Shown here in pieces: positions 11,551 through 22,830 of a DNA stretch of 64,000 bases (position 1 is the stretch's first letter; the number at the start of each line of letters is the position of its first letter). Location of the stretch: assembly GCA_025084515.1 (NCBI GenBank), contig JAJAGP010001483.1, positions 1-64,000 of the forward strand. Reading direction: 5' to 3'. A model generated the notes under the pieces. The model worked only from the letters and a program-made list of their open reading frames with translations, searched no databases and was not told where the DNA came from. The position numbers and the translations under genes are program-made. Source of the stretch: Ancistrus triradiatus. Its lineage: Eukaryota > Chordata > Actinopteri > Siluriformes > Loricariidae.

Positions 11551-11560
11551 TGTGGTAGTG

Positions 11561-11900
11561 TGCCCATCTTTTTGGGGCACGAAAACCACTGGGCTGTACC
11601 ACTCACTCCAAGAGGGCTCAGTGACCCCTAAATCTAATAAGACCTCTATCTCTCTCTTCACCTCTGGAATAAGTCATGCCGGAACTCTGCAGTGCGTCTG
11701 TCTGACTTGCGCTGGTGACAGAACCCGAATATGATGCTGGGCCCCCTCTGTATGTCCTGGCTAATTGCTGAAGAGGTTTTCAGGGATCTTGTCTTTTATC
11801 TCTCTTCTCTGACTTGGTGATAAATGGCTCAGATTTGGTAGAGTGGCAGCGGAAGCTATAGGGAAATACTGTTCATACAATTCCTCTTCATCAACCACAG
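11561..11900 (-). pseudogene. Gmr1-like reverse transcriptase, N-terminal fragment
   Basis: The minus strand contains the linker and start of a gypsy-type reverse transcriptase: an acidic EEELYEQYF block (about 11890), LSPSQ (about 11810), a QHHIRV block (about 11735) and PSWSEWYSPVVFVPQKDG (about 11620-11565), equivalent to the conserved SEWSSPVVxVxKKDG. The reading breaks exactly after this and runs into the decamer CACTACCACA that ends the LTR. No catalytic YxDD part remains. It lies downstream of integrase in transcription order. Confidence 0.8.
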
Positions 11901-11944
11901 TCCTAGCCCATAGCTGTTCTGATACTGTCCCGCCATGGTCGAAG

Positions 11945-12840
11945 TAGATTCACATGGTAAAGCTGGGTCTTCTTGCGATGATCTGGTAGATGGAGTTCAT
12001 GGGTCGTAAGCCCCATTTTCCTGAGTACCTCATAAGGTCCATGCCACTTTGCCAGTAATCCACTATCTGAAGTGGGCAAAAGTAGTAAGACTTTTTGGCA
12101 TACCATTAAATTTCTACTTCTAGATGATTTGTCATACCATGTTTGTTGTTGTTGCTGTGCGTTGCCAGATCCGTCATCTTGTCCAACTTCTGCCTCATCT
12201 TTAAAACGTATGACAGGATGTTCGGATGTTCTTTTGGCTTGTCCCTTCCCAGGCCTCTTTCAGGACATCCAATGGTCTCCTAACTTGGTGGCCATACAGT
12301 AGTTTGAATGCCTGTAGATGCCACAGGGACTTCCTGATACACAAAGAGCAGATAGGGTAACCACTGGTCCCAATCTGTGCCAGTCTCAGTGACAAAATTG
12401 CACCGCATTGACTTCGGGGTTTGATTGAACCGCTCAACCATTCCGTCAATGTGGGGGTGGTATGGCGTGGTCCTAATCCCCTTTATACCCAAAAGTGAAA
12501 AAACCTGCCTAATCTGCTTCGATGTAAAATTAATACCTAGATCCATCAGGACTTCCCTTGGTATGCCTACCCGTGAAAATAGCTGTATAAGTGCACTGAC
12601 AATCTGTCTAAGTTTAATCTTTTTAAGAGGGAAAGCTTCAGGGTACCATGTCGCATAGTCACATATGACTAAAATGTACCAGTTACCTGTTCTGCTTCTC
12701 TCTAAGGAGCCTACAATATCCATGGCCACACAAGTAAAATCTATGATGGGTAGACCCAATAGACGTGCCCTGTCTCCTTTCTTAACAGGTGCAGTTAGCT
12801 GACAGTCAGGGCATGACTTGCAAATGTCAATAACTGTCTA
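11945..12840 (-). pseudogene. Gmr1-like integrase (DDE) with GPY/F module
   Basis: Retroelement integrase domain. In order on the minus strand: part of the zinc-binding HHCC region (CKSCPDCQLTAPVKKG, about 12820-12775); the catalytic core with first Asp in VICDYATWYPEAFPL (about 12670-12620), second Asp in LMDLGINFTS (about 12550-12520) and Glu in DGMVERFNQ (about 12440-12415); then the C-terminal GPY/F module KWHGPYEVLRK (about 12050-12015) and YHVNLLRPW (about 11960). All three acidic catalytic residues survive. There are frame changes near 12450-12280 and 12200-12110, so it is not a usable gene. Confidence 0.88.
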
Positions 12841-13148
12841 CTGGCAACTTGAGCTAGGGTTTTCTGTTGGCCCAAGTGCCCTGCCCAAGGTAGAGTGTCC
12901 CAACTGTTGTCCACTTGCCTTTAGGAATGACCATCTGCTCACCCATACTACTTAATCGGCATAATTTGTCATCTTTTATAAAAATTTGCCCTTCGTCTGC
13001 AGCCTTACTTCCCAAGTCTCCCCCACCTTTTCAAATAGTGGTTTCAACGTAACATCTAGTTTTTGCATCTCCGCAATATCACTAGGTAATACACTGAAAT
13101 CAGGGAAATTAGGATTAGTTAATTGTTGTAACATAGTGGCACCACCGA

Positions 13149-13560
13149 CTACCTTCGCTTCTCCTTCTTAGACTTTTTGACTTTGACTGTTTCCGCGAAT
13201 GGTAGTGCATCTAGGTCCAGATGTTGCAATTCTGCCTGCCTAGACCGTGAGCACGCAACTACCAAAGCCTCTGCCTTGTAATTCCCTTGCAACAGGCCAG
13301 CTAAAATGTTAATATCCCTACCCAATATAACAGCGCAAGGAGCCTGGATAATAATCCCTGCAGTCAAAAGATATGCCTGACCCTTAATCTTTACTGTCAA
13401 GTCTACAGTGGGGTACCGTGGATAGAGCGTAGCTTTATGTTCCCAATATTCAACACTGTATGGCTCCTCAAACATTCTTCCCTTACTAGGGTTTGACTGG
13501 AGCTCGAATCTATCAACACTTTGAAAGACCTCCCTCCAATTAATACAGGGATTGTGATTA
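13149..13560 (-). pseudogene. Gmr1-like aspartic protease region
   Basis: The minus strand encodes a retropepsin-like domain. The active-site segment is LIDSSSN (about 13525-13505), where the usual form is LIDSGSS. The segment leading to CAVILGRDINIL (about 13340-13310) matches the conserved ILGxD motif near the end of gypsy proteases. The Gly-to-Ser change next to the catalytic Asp, together with the lost reading frame around it, suggests decay. Integrase follows directly, without reverse transcriptase in between. Confidence 0.75.
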
Positions 13561-13609
13561 CAGTGTCAGTATCAAGAGCTTACTCAGACATATTGCTAGA
13601 TGGTCTAGG

Positions 13610-13740
13610 AACATAAAGACATGTGCTGTTGACACCTAGTAATGGACATTCAGCTTTTTTATGCCCTCTCTGGCCACACCCATAACATTCAAATACTGGC
13701 TTGTCTCTAGACTGTTTCTGAGACATATACTGTTTGTTAT
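13610..13740 (-). pseudogene. Gag CCHC zinc knuckle
   Basis: The minus strand reads FECYGCGQRGHKKAECPLLG near 13690-13635, which is a CX2CX4HX4C nucleic-acid-binding knuckle typical of retroelement Gag nucleocapsid. A stop follows near 13585. The rest of gag lies beyond the insertion that starts about 13765. Confidence 0.85.
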
Positions 13741-14029
13741 CTCTCATGGCTTCTTCTTATTGTTGGCCGTGTGGCGGTTTCGTCACACATTTATGCGATT
13801 AATACGGACTCGAACCACTTAATGTACAGACATATATGTAGATAATCGCTCATTTGCTGTGTGCTGTGACTTCTTGGAGTCGATCTCGATTTATGTTTTG
13901 AATAATTTAAGTTTAAAAATAAAAATCTGAAGGCATGTCAGATTTCAAATTCAAACCGGACAAAATTATAACTGTAATGAAATTGATGATGTCACATGTT
14001 ATTACATCTACTGATACACACAACTGTAA

Positions 14030-14600
14030 AAGTATGGGGAAAACGCCCACAAACGCCCCAAATGCAGCCAAAACACTTTAGAACATGCCCCGGATGTGGC
14101 CAAAAAGTATTGGGGACATGGCCACACACACAGCCAAAAGTACTGGACATGCCCTCGTAAGTGTCCAAAGCATATTGGGGACACCATCCCCCCCCCCCAC
14201 CCCCCCCCCCCCCCCCCCCCCCCACCCCCCCCCCCCACACCACACACACCATGGCCAAAAGTATTGGGGGACACGCCCCTGCACGTGGCCAAAAGATTCA
14301 GACACGCCCCTGTACGAGGCCAAAAGCAATTGGAGACAGGCCCCCCCCCACACACGGCCCCAAAAGCATTGACAGGCACCGCACATGGGCAACAAGTATT
14401 AGGACTGGCTCCTGCACGCGCGCAAAAGTAGTGGGGACACGCTCCACATGCGAGAAAAAAAAGTATTGGGACACGCCCCCCGCATGCAGGCAAAAGTATT
14501 TGAAAATTGCCCCCACTCGCAGCCAAAAGTATTGGCAGGCCCCCACACACAGCCAAAAAATATTTGTGATACGCCCCACACGAGGCCATAACATTAGCAA
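14030..14600. repeat. Minisatellite with C-tract (unit about 30-36 bp)
   Basis: About 16 variant units share the core 'gccaaaagtattggggacacgcccc' in spirit: a CCAAAAGTATTGG block followed by a C/A-rich block. A run of C with scattered A at about 14189-14236 interrupts it. The surrounding 13765-14640 segment splits the gag region of the Gmr1-like element. The long glycine- or proline-rich open frames here on both strands are by-products of the repeat. Confidence 0.88.
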
Positions 14601-14649
14601 AATTGTTCATATTCTTTCCTGTCCAAAATCAAGCACTGTTGTAGTTCCT

Positions 14650-15452
14650 TCAGGAAATTACAGATCTAGTTGAATTACTATAACTCTTTGTGAGAGATGT
14701 CTTGTAGCTAAGAGGCCTTGTACTGCTATGGATGAGATTAGGGCCATACCCTTCCCCGGACTTACCGGCTGTAGCATCAATGTTCTGCCCCAAGTCTCTG
14801 GAGGATTGTCGAGCTGCTATAAAGGTTTCTGCCAGTTCAGCTGCTTGTCCTGATGAAGTGGGGTTATGCAACTTTATCCACTTTTGCAGTTGTAGATTAA
14901 AAACTCTTAGGAACTGATCTAGTACGATAATATCCCTAATTTCCTCTTTAGCCTGTTGCTTTGGTGTCATCCATCTTTTAGGCGTTCTTGTAATTCCTTA
15001 GGCGTGTCACCTTCCCGGTGATGACCCTAAAACATTGTCGGTAGGTCTCAACACTGAATTCGTACTTTTGCAATGCTGCTTGTTTGATTTGATAATAATT
15101 CCAACTGTCCTCCGTCTCCATAGCAACATAAGCTGCTCTTGCCTTACCTATAAGCAAGGGTACAAGATAAAGTGTCCAGTCTTCTATTGGCCATATGCAG
15201 GCCCGAGCAATTTGCTCAAAAGTGGTCAAGGAATGCTCAATGTCCTCAATATCCACATTTTGGGGCTGACCCACCCCGCATATGGCAGTAATTGCTGTTG
15301 AGGAGTTGCTGACCTGTATGATGCTGTTGGTGGTGCTGTTTGTGGCTGTTCTGGTGTCTCCATATTCTGAATATGATGAATAATTGTGCAGCAGGTGCCA
15401 CCTCTGCAGCAGTGGAATATTTGTGGTACATTGAGGGCTCGAGCTGTCTCAC
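14650..15452 (-). pseudogene. Gmr1-like gag (SCAN-like capsid)
   Basis: Two overlapping minus-strand segments. One (15274-14978) reads MGQPQNVDIEDIEHSLTTFE then WPIEDWTLYLVPLLIGKARAAY, a capsid N-terminal pattern. The other (14970-14700) reads MTPKQQAKEEIRDIIVLDQF then NPTSSGQAAELAETFIAAR, closely like the vertebrate SCAN domain. SCAN is known to derive from the capsid of Gmr1-like elements. A frame change separates the two halves. Confidence 0.8.
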
Positions 15453-15778
15453 CTCCCAGTGACTGTCGCTACTGATGTATGTACTTTTGGAGCTGCATGA
15501 ACTTATGTTATAATGTACACCACTTATGCTCCTGTTGCTCTGCCTCTCATTTCCAGCCGTACCTCCTGTGCTTCCTGAGTTATCATAAAACTTTGGAACA
15601 TGCTGCTGAGTTAAACTACATTGTCTGATGCAGAGTCTGGTGCAATACTTGTCTTGGTTACACTTTCAATATTCGCTTGGAATGTCCTTTCATCATGGGA
15701 ATCCTCTCCACTTTTCCTCATCTCTAGTCATAGGTTGCTTGCAAGATGGCATTGTGTCAAAACTAGCTTTCTAGTGCA

Positions 15779-15798
15779 CTGGAAATATGCTGCCACCA
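15779..15798 (-). promoter_or_regulatory. Possible primer-binding site of the Gmr1-like element
   Basis: Just inside the LTR end (two bases away), the element strand reads TGGTGGCAGC. This would pair with a tRNA 3' end of the form GCTGCCA-CCA, as in some tRNA-Leu species. The match then stops after about 10 bases, so the site is plausible but not proven. Confidence 0.4.
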
Positions 15799-15800
15799 TG

Positions 15801-16603
15801 TGTGGTAGTGTAGTCGAGAGCGGCCAAGGGAGGCGATAGGAAGTTCAGTGGACAAAGCCTTCAGCTGAATGATGTTTACTTAATTGCCCTTTCTTTTATC
15901 CCATTTAAAAAACAAGCCAGCAAAATCACATGTGAAAATTCATAATTTGTTCGAACAAACAAACAAAAAAATAATAAAGTTCCCTTTTGTTAAGTTCCCT
16001 TATTTCAGCGCCTTCTTTGCTAGCTTCACGCAGCTCAAATGATTTTTAAAATGGCGCCCAAAAAACAAAACCCATTTTATACTTAAAAAAGAAAAGAAAC
16101 TCTGAACAAAGGACTTGGTACATTTTTTAAACACAACCTTCCCGCGTTGATTAAGGTCAAATCCATTACCCCTCAGAGGTATCACCACCTATACGAAGCC
16201 TAAACAGAAACCCAGCTGGAAACTTCGCATCTATAGTAAACACCTAACTCGCCATTCTCTACTCAGAGATTAACTCAATTTCCACATTGCCACAAACCGA
16301 TCGCTTTCATTTATCCATTACATTAAACATTCGCTTATGCCATGTTCTCTACACCCCCCTCCGCCATTTAACATCGTCCGGTCCTAATTCTGAATGCACG
16401 TTCTTTTGAACGCGCCCACTCAGCGAGCGAATGCATCGTAGTAAGCATATAAGCTGTCATTCAAATCTATAATTTTTATATTTTTATATACCACCAAATA
16501 CATACCCAAACCATAATATTTATTGGTAGTAGCTTCCTGAAACCTGAGTGAGGGTTAAGAGATCATGCCTAAACCTAACTAACATAATTATAGCGCCACT
16601 ACA
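15801..16603 (-). repeat. LTR of the Gmr1-like element (5' LTR in element orientation)
   Basis: An 803-bp segment with TG...CA borders and short inverted ends: TGTGGTAGTG at 15801 and CCACTACA ending at 16603. It lies immediately upstream of gag in element orientation. The same decamer TGTGGTAGTG at 11551-11560 marks the remaining end of the other LTR. An internal part (about 16063-16417) recurs at 17957-18300. No 5-bp target duplication is obvious across 11551 and 16603. Confidence 0.75.
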
Positions 16604-16911
16604 TGGGCATCCACCTGATGACACCGCCACACAAGCTCGTCATCACAAATATAAACTATAATAAATGAAAGAGAATACAATATTATGAAGAACATAATAA
16701 AATAGACAGTCTGAGCTTATGCATACTGTACCATTTGAGTACTAGTAATAGTAGATTCTTTCTTTTAGACTGCCTGTGCCTATTTATAGATATGTATTCC
16801 TCAGTTTTCCACTAATGTTATAGCTTGGTTGATAATATTTCAGTGCGCACTCAATCTATAAATTCCTATTTTTGAAGAAATTAAGTCCCTCATGAGGAAT
16901 TTGTTTATGTA

Positions 16912-18523
16912 CAGTGGTGCTTGAAAGTTTATGAACCCTTTAGAATTTTCTATATTTCTGCATAAATATGCCTAAAACATCATCAGATTGTCACACAAGT
17001 GCTAAAAGTGGATAAAGAGAACCCAGTTATACAAATGAGACAAATATGTTACTCGGTCATTTATTTATTAGGGAAAATGATCCAATATTACATATTAGTG
17101 AGTGGAAAGAGTATGTGAACACTCTAAGATTAGCAGTTCATTTAAGGTTGAAATGAGAGTGAGGTTTTTAATCAATGGGATGACAATCAGGTGTTGAGTG
17201 GACACCCTGTTTTATTTAAAGAACAGGGATCTATCAAAGTCTGCTCTTCACAACACGTCTGTGGAAGTGTATCATGGCACGAACAAAGGAGATTTCTGAG
17301 GACCTCAGAAAAAGAGTTGTTGATGCTCACCAGGCTTGAAAAGGTTACAAAACCATTTCTAGAGTTTGGACTCCACCAGTTTCAGTCAGACAGATTGTGT
17401 AGAAATTCAAGACCATTGTTACCCTCCCCAGGAGTGGTCGACCAACAAAGATCACTCCAAGAGCAAGGCATGTAAGAGTCCGCGAGGTCACAGAGGACCC
17501 CATGGTAACTTTTAAGCAACCGATGGTCTCTAATGTTAATGTTCATGAGTCCACCATCAGAAGAAGACTGAACAACAAAAGGTGTGCATGGCAGGGTTGC
17601 AAGGAGAAAGCCACTGCTCTCCAAAAAGAACATTGCTGATTGTCTGCAGTTTGCTAAAGATCACGTGGACAAGCCAGAAGGCTATTGGAAGATGTTTTGT
17701 GGATGGAGGAGACCAAAATAGAACTTTTTGGTTTAAAAGAAAATGCTTATGTTTGGAGAAAGGAAAACGCTGCATTCCAGCATAAGAGCCTTATCTCATC
17801 TGTGAAACATGGTGGTGGTAGTATCATGGTTTTGGCCTGTTTTGGTGCATCTGGGCTGGGGGGTTACAGCAGATACTGAAAGCAAAGGTTCACATATTTT
17901 TGCCACTCACTGATAGGTAATATTGGATCATTTTCCTCAATAAAATAAATAAATGACAAAACCCATGTCCAAATTTTATCTTAAAAAAAAAAGAAACCCT
18001 GAACAACGTCCTTGGCACACCTTTCAAATGCAACCTTCCCACCTTGATTAAGGTCAAATCCATTACCCCTCAGCAGTATCACCACCTATACGAAGCCTAA
18101 ACAGAAACCCAGCTGGAAACTTCACATCTATAGTAAACACCTAACTCGCCATTCTCTATTCAGAGATTAACCCAATTTCCACATTGCCACAAACGGATTG
18201 CTTTCGTTTATCCATTACATTAAACATTCGCTTATGCCATGTTCTCTACACCCCCCTCTGCGATTTAACATCGTCCGGTCCTAATTCGGAATGCGTGTTC
18301 AGATACTGAAAGCATAGGTTCACATACTTTTGCCACTCACGAATGTGTAATATTGGATAATTTTCCTCAATAAATAAATATCCAGCTATAATATTTTTGT
18401 GTCATTTGTTTATTCTCTTTATCTACTTTTAGAACTTGTGTGAAAATGTGATGATGTTTTAGGGCATATTTATGGAGAAATATAGAAATTTCTAAAGGGT
18501 GCACAAACTTTCAAGCACCACTG
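16912..18523 (+). mobile_element. Tc1/mariner element, family A, copy 2, with LTR piece inside
   Basis: Flanked by TA (16910-16911 and 18524-18525) with terminal repeats cagtggtgcttgaaag at the left and ctttcaagcaccactg at the right. The plus strand shows a broken transposase: ARTKEI-like start near 17275, GRPTKITPRARHVRVREV-like segment near 17430-17490, NNKRCAWQGCKEK region near 17570, and a KHGGGSIMVLACFGAS segment near 17805-17850. A Gmr1 LTR fragment (17957-18300) sits near its 3' end between direct repeats of Tc1 sequence. Confidence 0.92.
17957..18300 (-). repeat. Second copy of a Gmr1 LTR fragment
   Basis: About 344 bp closely matching LTR positions 16063-16417, with shared blocks such as gattaaggtcaaatccatta and ctatacgaagcctaaacaga. 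It is embedded in Tc1 copy 2. The flanking Tc1 sequence (agatactgaaagc..., about 75-85 bp) is present on both sides, at 17871-17956 and from 18301. Confidence 0.88.
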
Positions 18524-18525
18524 TA

Positions 18526-20480
18526 GTGTCTAGATCCAATCGGCTACACTGCACACTTCAGAGCATGGACCCTGGAAGATTGAGCAATTGAGGAGAATGA
18601 ACATCTTATGTTGTAATCAGAGCTTGAATCTGTTCATTCAGTTTTAGGCAGAAGGAATTGGAATCATATGGTACAATGGAAATTGTTTAATCAGGCTTGA
18701 ATTTTTGCAGTTTAACTCTATTTTCATTATTTATCTGATAGACTGAAATTACTTTGATGCCCAGTTGAGGGCTGTTCTGCATGAAAAAGCATGTATTTCC
18801 ACATCTGTTTCCTCCTAAAGATGAAAAAGGGCATAGTCACACTCTTTTATTGACATAATAGCCTGGATTACATCATCACTGCAAAAGTCGAGGGTAGACA
18901 GGCGGTACATAACATGCTTACACTGTCTGTGTCAGTTTAAATTTTTTGTGTCATTTGTGCTTTGCTCAAAGTGTCAAAGTGTTAATAATGCACCCAAACC
19001 ACCCCCACGCACCCAAACCAAAAAAAACAAAAACAAACAACCAACCAAAAAAACCCAAAAACAAATGAAAAACAGGATTTGTCAGATAATAATAACAATA
19101 ATTTAAAAGAAGGACTAAATGAAAAGGACGCATGAAAAGCTGTCTTGCTGCAAAATATTGTAGATAGTATTCAGTCTGGACATCTTTTAAAATAACTTTA
19201 GTTTTCATTCCATGAAGTTCAACTATTAATTTAATTATTTTGTGGTTTTATCCCCACTTATCTTGGTCAGGGTTATGGTGGTCCTGCACCCATTGACGAG
19301 AAGATAAAATGCACTCATGAGCGTGATCTGGAAGGTACATTGGTCTACTGCAAGTAAGGCAGGGTTCAGTGTTGCGCCACCATAGAATGATCACCCAACC
19401 AGCCTCAGACACAGCCAGTCATGCCTGTATGCATTGCCTGGCATGCACGGAAGGCACCGCTGGACCACTATGCCATCCGAGCACAAGTTCCATTTATGGT
19501 GCTGAAATGTCTCTGAGCACATCCACAGTGTCAAAAGAACTTCAAACACAGACACAGCTCATTACCAGTGAACAAGGGGTTTGTTCTTACAGTACACCTT
19601 ATTGAGAAGAATCTCAGCACAAAGCCTTTCTTAACCCCCTCTATTGTTTAACACCTGGGCTCTGAAGAAAGGCCCATTCAAAAATAAATTGTGGCCTGGC
19701 TTTTCAGAGAGATTTTATAACAGAGCGCTGTTGACATTGGCAGGAGTGGCATGGTTAGCTTTGGAAAACCAGCAGCTCACTCAATTCGCAGGAGATCAAT
19801 CAAGGAGGTGTGTTTCCCTGAAGCTGGAGATTTCCACTGAAAAGAAGAGGTAAGGGGCTGTAAAATAAGCTGCTTGTGGTTTCAGCTTATAGACCACAGG
19901 ATCCCCAGAAGGGCCTGTGCTTCCCATTGACTGCACACAGAGCTCCTTTTAATGCTATCACTCTCATAGTGAGGCAAGTGCTAAGATCTTTATACAGCTC
20001 CTACCCCCACACCCAACACCCTTTTCCATTTTCATCTCTTTCCTCCCAGGGATGCACCTTCCATATCAACTCTCACCATGCGTCCTTATTCACAAGCAGT
20101 GATGCTTTATGCACTTACTGATGATATACTTGTGATTTGTGATAAGGCGGCCATGATTCTGAAACAGAAATAGATGACTTCTCTTCGCTGTTGACGCACT
20201 GCCTGAGCTCTATGATGTTCTCACTGGCAATTCTCTGTGGAAGGTTGGACAGTACTTTAAATGTTTTAATAAGCTCAGATTGGTACATAATGGCTTGTTT
20301 ATCTTGGTAGCACACTGATGTGAGGTTTATAGCCACATCTAAAATGTAACCCCAGCTCCAGAACTTTGTTAGTAAGCAATACTTACAATTTTAAGAATAT
20401 TGATACCACTATTTATTGAAGGGTACTGTGACTGACAGGGGCACTAAAAATGTATTAGAAAATTTTTTAAACATGTAATA
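18526..20480. other. Intergenic, no gene recognised
   Basis: Mixed unique sequence with a decayed SINE-like piece near 19245-19330 (cacttatcttggtcagggtt and following). The open frame at 19369-19605 has no recognisable domain or splice context. Confidence 0.45.
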
Positions 20481-20484
20481 TATT

Positions 20485-20652
20485 TTGAAATATTGGATCG
20501 TTTTTAGTCAAAAAATAAATGACCTGCTATAATTTGTTTGTGGCATTTGTTTAATTGGGTACTCTTTATCTACTTTTTAACTTTTTAGCTCATATTTATG
20601 CCGAAATATAGAAAATGTGGAAGGCTTCACACAAACTTCCAAGCACCACTAT
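20485..20652. mobile_element. Terminal fragment of a family A Tc1 element
   Basis: Reads like the family A end (attggatcg..., aaaaataaatgacctgctat, ttatctactttttaac) and closes with caaacttccaagcaccacta near 20650. Only the outer part of one end survives. Confidence 0.75.
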
Positions 20653-22350
20653 AAATATATGCACCATTTGAGAGGAAATATATCACAGTTGGTCTAAGAC
20701 CACAGTGGTAAAAACTTAGTTCTACAACCTATTATGTTTGCTCCATTCTCATACAGTATATCAGGTTTTATGGAATTAATTACAAGCACAGCAGGGGAAG
20801 AATATTCTCTTACAACAGCCTCTGCCAGCATTAGGGAAAGTGTTAATTCACTCAAACATTTAGCTTGTTCCTGCTGTAGCCCTTCCCACCATCTCTGGCT
20901 TTGACCAGTTTTGCTGATTGTCATCTGCTGTGATGGCAAATACAATGGACTTCATCTCCAGTGTTTCTTATAGCCTGTATCAGCATCATCACCTAAACTC
21001 TCTTGTTAGGGTTTTTCCCAATGATAATTAGAAAAAGGTTACATTGTAAAATGTCATTATATAAAGAAATTTGATTTTTTTTAAGCTGCCCCTGTAAGTT
21101 TTTCAAAGTGTAATTTGGGATCCTTGACAGACTTCAAAATGAGAAGGTAAGCCTTTTGTTAAAAATATCCTTTATAAAATTACAAGTGAGCCTTGCCAAA
21201 TGCAAATACGTGAAAAGCACCATATAGTTTTCACTCCAAGACTTTCTTTAGTCTCACCAGTACCCATATTTGTCAGTCACTTTCTGATATATAGTATTCT
21301 GTAAAAAAATCTTTAAAATCTCTTTTTCGAAGAAGTAAGCTAAGTACATTGTAAGTTGCTTCCCTTCATTCATTTCTTCGAATAATGTTTGGCTTACTTC
21401 TCACATTTTGGTTTAATATAATTCTTATGTATTTCTTGCTTAGATGTTGGTATGCACATGTCTTTTCAAAACATTTTTCTCCTCCTCCTTGTCAGAGACT
21501 AGCTTAGACACGTGGTTTGAATTTTTTCTTATTGTGTAGTTGAGGTGAGAACCCTGAAATATTTGGATATGTAACATGGTACATCCATATGGTCATATGT
21601 TATTGATCTAGTATAAGTCAGACATGACCATATTTCATACAAACATATCGTCTGTATACTGCAACTCAGGATGAGAGCTATACGACTGAACGTTGGCCAT
21701 ACGTTATTACTATTCTTTTTAATAAGTGCCTTCAACAAAGCTTTGTACAATTTTCACTCATGTTTATTATGTGTAGTTCGTGTTTATCCTGCCAACTAAC
21801 TATCACGTTACGACATCAATATGCCACCTATTAAGCTGGATTAATGATAAAGTTAAGCCCTCTTAATTTATGAGTAGTTTGCCGATATAAGCACTCTGAT
21901 TATAATGGTGACGGAGACCATTACATCAGTAGTAAGTCTGTCAGGATTAAGTGTAGCAGGTGTGTAAAATCACAGGCCACCAGAGGCTTAGTGTTCCATG
22001 AATATCTCTGCAAAAAGCCAGACCTCAGATCTTATTGTCAGTATGTTTTCCCCCCAGGAAATATTATTGACAGCAGTTGAAATCCAGCTAGCAGACATGC
22101 TTTCCCAGGAAGACCTTCTCTAGCTGAGACCACAGGTTTTGTGTCCTTAAAGTGAGTTGCACAGGTAATGACTCCACATGGGAAGCTACACATTTAGTGT
22201 GTTGAGTGATTTACTAAAGGACTCTTTGTCCTCAATGAAAGAACTAAGAACAAACTGTACTCTAAGTTATTCCAGCTATGCATGTAGGCCTGCAGATGTT
22301 TGGTATGGGAATGTTTATGGGAATGTTTTTTTGCTTCACATTTTTCCTTT
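20653..22350. other. Intergenic, no gene recognised
   Basis: AT-rich sequence with chance open frames only (20694-20945, 21529-21750, 22178-22462). No splice-bounded exon or repeat family was identified, except a SINE-like phrase near 22425-22480 (gcttatcctggttagggcca). Confidence 0.45.
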
Positions 22351-22510
22351 TATACAAGATATCATAGATTGTAATCCTAATCCATGGTCTTGGTCTAACC
22401 TGTGTCCCCATCCTTGGTTTTACCCCTGCTTATCCTGGTTAGGGCCACAAGACGTTCTGTAGCCTGTCTAAGACTGTCTGTCTAACAATTCACTGTGCAC
22501 AGACTGACTA

Positions 22511-22830
22511 CAACCCCAAATCAGAAAAAGTTTGGGCAGTATGGAAAATTCAAATAAAACATATATGCAGTGTTCCTTACATTTAATTTGACTTATTTAA
22601 TTAAAGACACTATAAACCCAATATATTTCAGTATTTTTCTGGTCAACCTCATTTCATTTGTTAATAAACATCCATTCTTGCATTTCAGGCATTTTACAAT
22701 TTAGACAATTTAGGGCTAGTAATGAGGTAAACAAAAAAAAAAAAAAAAACAACAGCTAAATAATGATGTGATTTCAAAGAGGTGATTGTATTCATGATTT
22801 GGTACAAAAGGAGATTACAGTCGCCTGTTG
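22511..22830. mobile_element. Family B Tc1/mariner-like fragment
   Basis: Starts with the family B terminal repeat caaccccaaatcagaaaaag and continues with the family's outer sequence (atggaaaattcaaataaaac, catccattcttgcatttcag). An A-tract lies at 22733-22749. The right end is not preserved, and no coding part is left. Confidence 0.7.

Larger units (their letters stand above)
11551..16603 (-). mobile_element. Gmr1-like Ty3/gypsy LTR retrotransposon, rearranged copy
   Basis: On the minus strand the order is: LTR (16603-15801), primer-binding-like site, gag (about 15450-14650), a foreign minisatellite-bearing insertion (about 14640-13765), CCHC zinc knuckle (about 13740-13610), aspartic protease (about 13560-13290), integrase (about 12840-11945), and then a short reverse transcriptase N-terminus (about 11900-11560). 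Integrase ahead of reverse transcriptase is the copia-like order known for the Gmr1 group of gypsy elements in deuterostomes, and the SCAN-like gag also fits Gmr1. Most of the reverse transcriptase, the RNase H and nearly all of the 3' LTR are lost. Stops and frameshifts occur throughout, so it is a fossil. Confidence 0.85.

Noticed and set aside
14030..14600. Regularly spaced repeats that could recall a CRISPR array
   Set aside because: The units are imperfect, have no unique spacers of constant length, and lie in a eukaryotic retroelement.
14008..14673. Long overlapping open frames on both strands rich in glycine or in proline/histidine
   Set aside because: They are produced by the C-rich minisatellite, occur in several frames at once, and have no recognisable domain.
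11551..16603. A 5-bp target-site duplication around the Gmr1-like element
   Set aside because: The bases next to 11551 (gaaatat) and 16603 (tgggc) do not match, so insertion borders are supported only by the TG...CA ends.
19369..19605. 78-codon cysteine- and threonine-rich open frame
   Set aside because: No known domain and no splice borders. Its neighbourhood has SINE-like wording.
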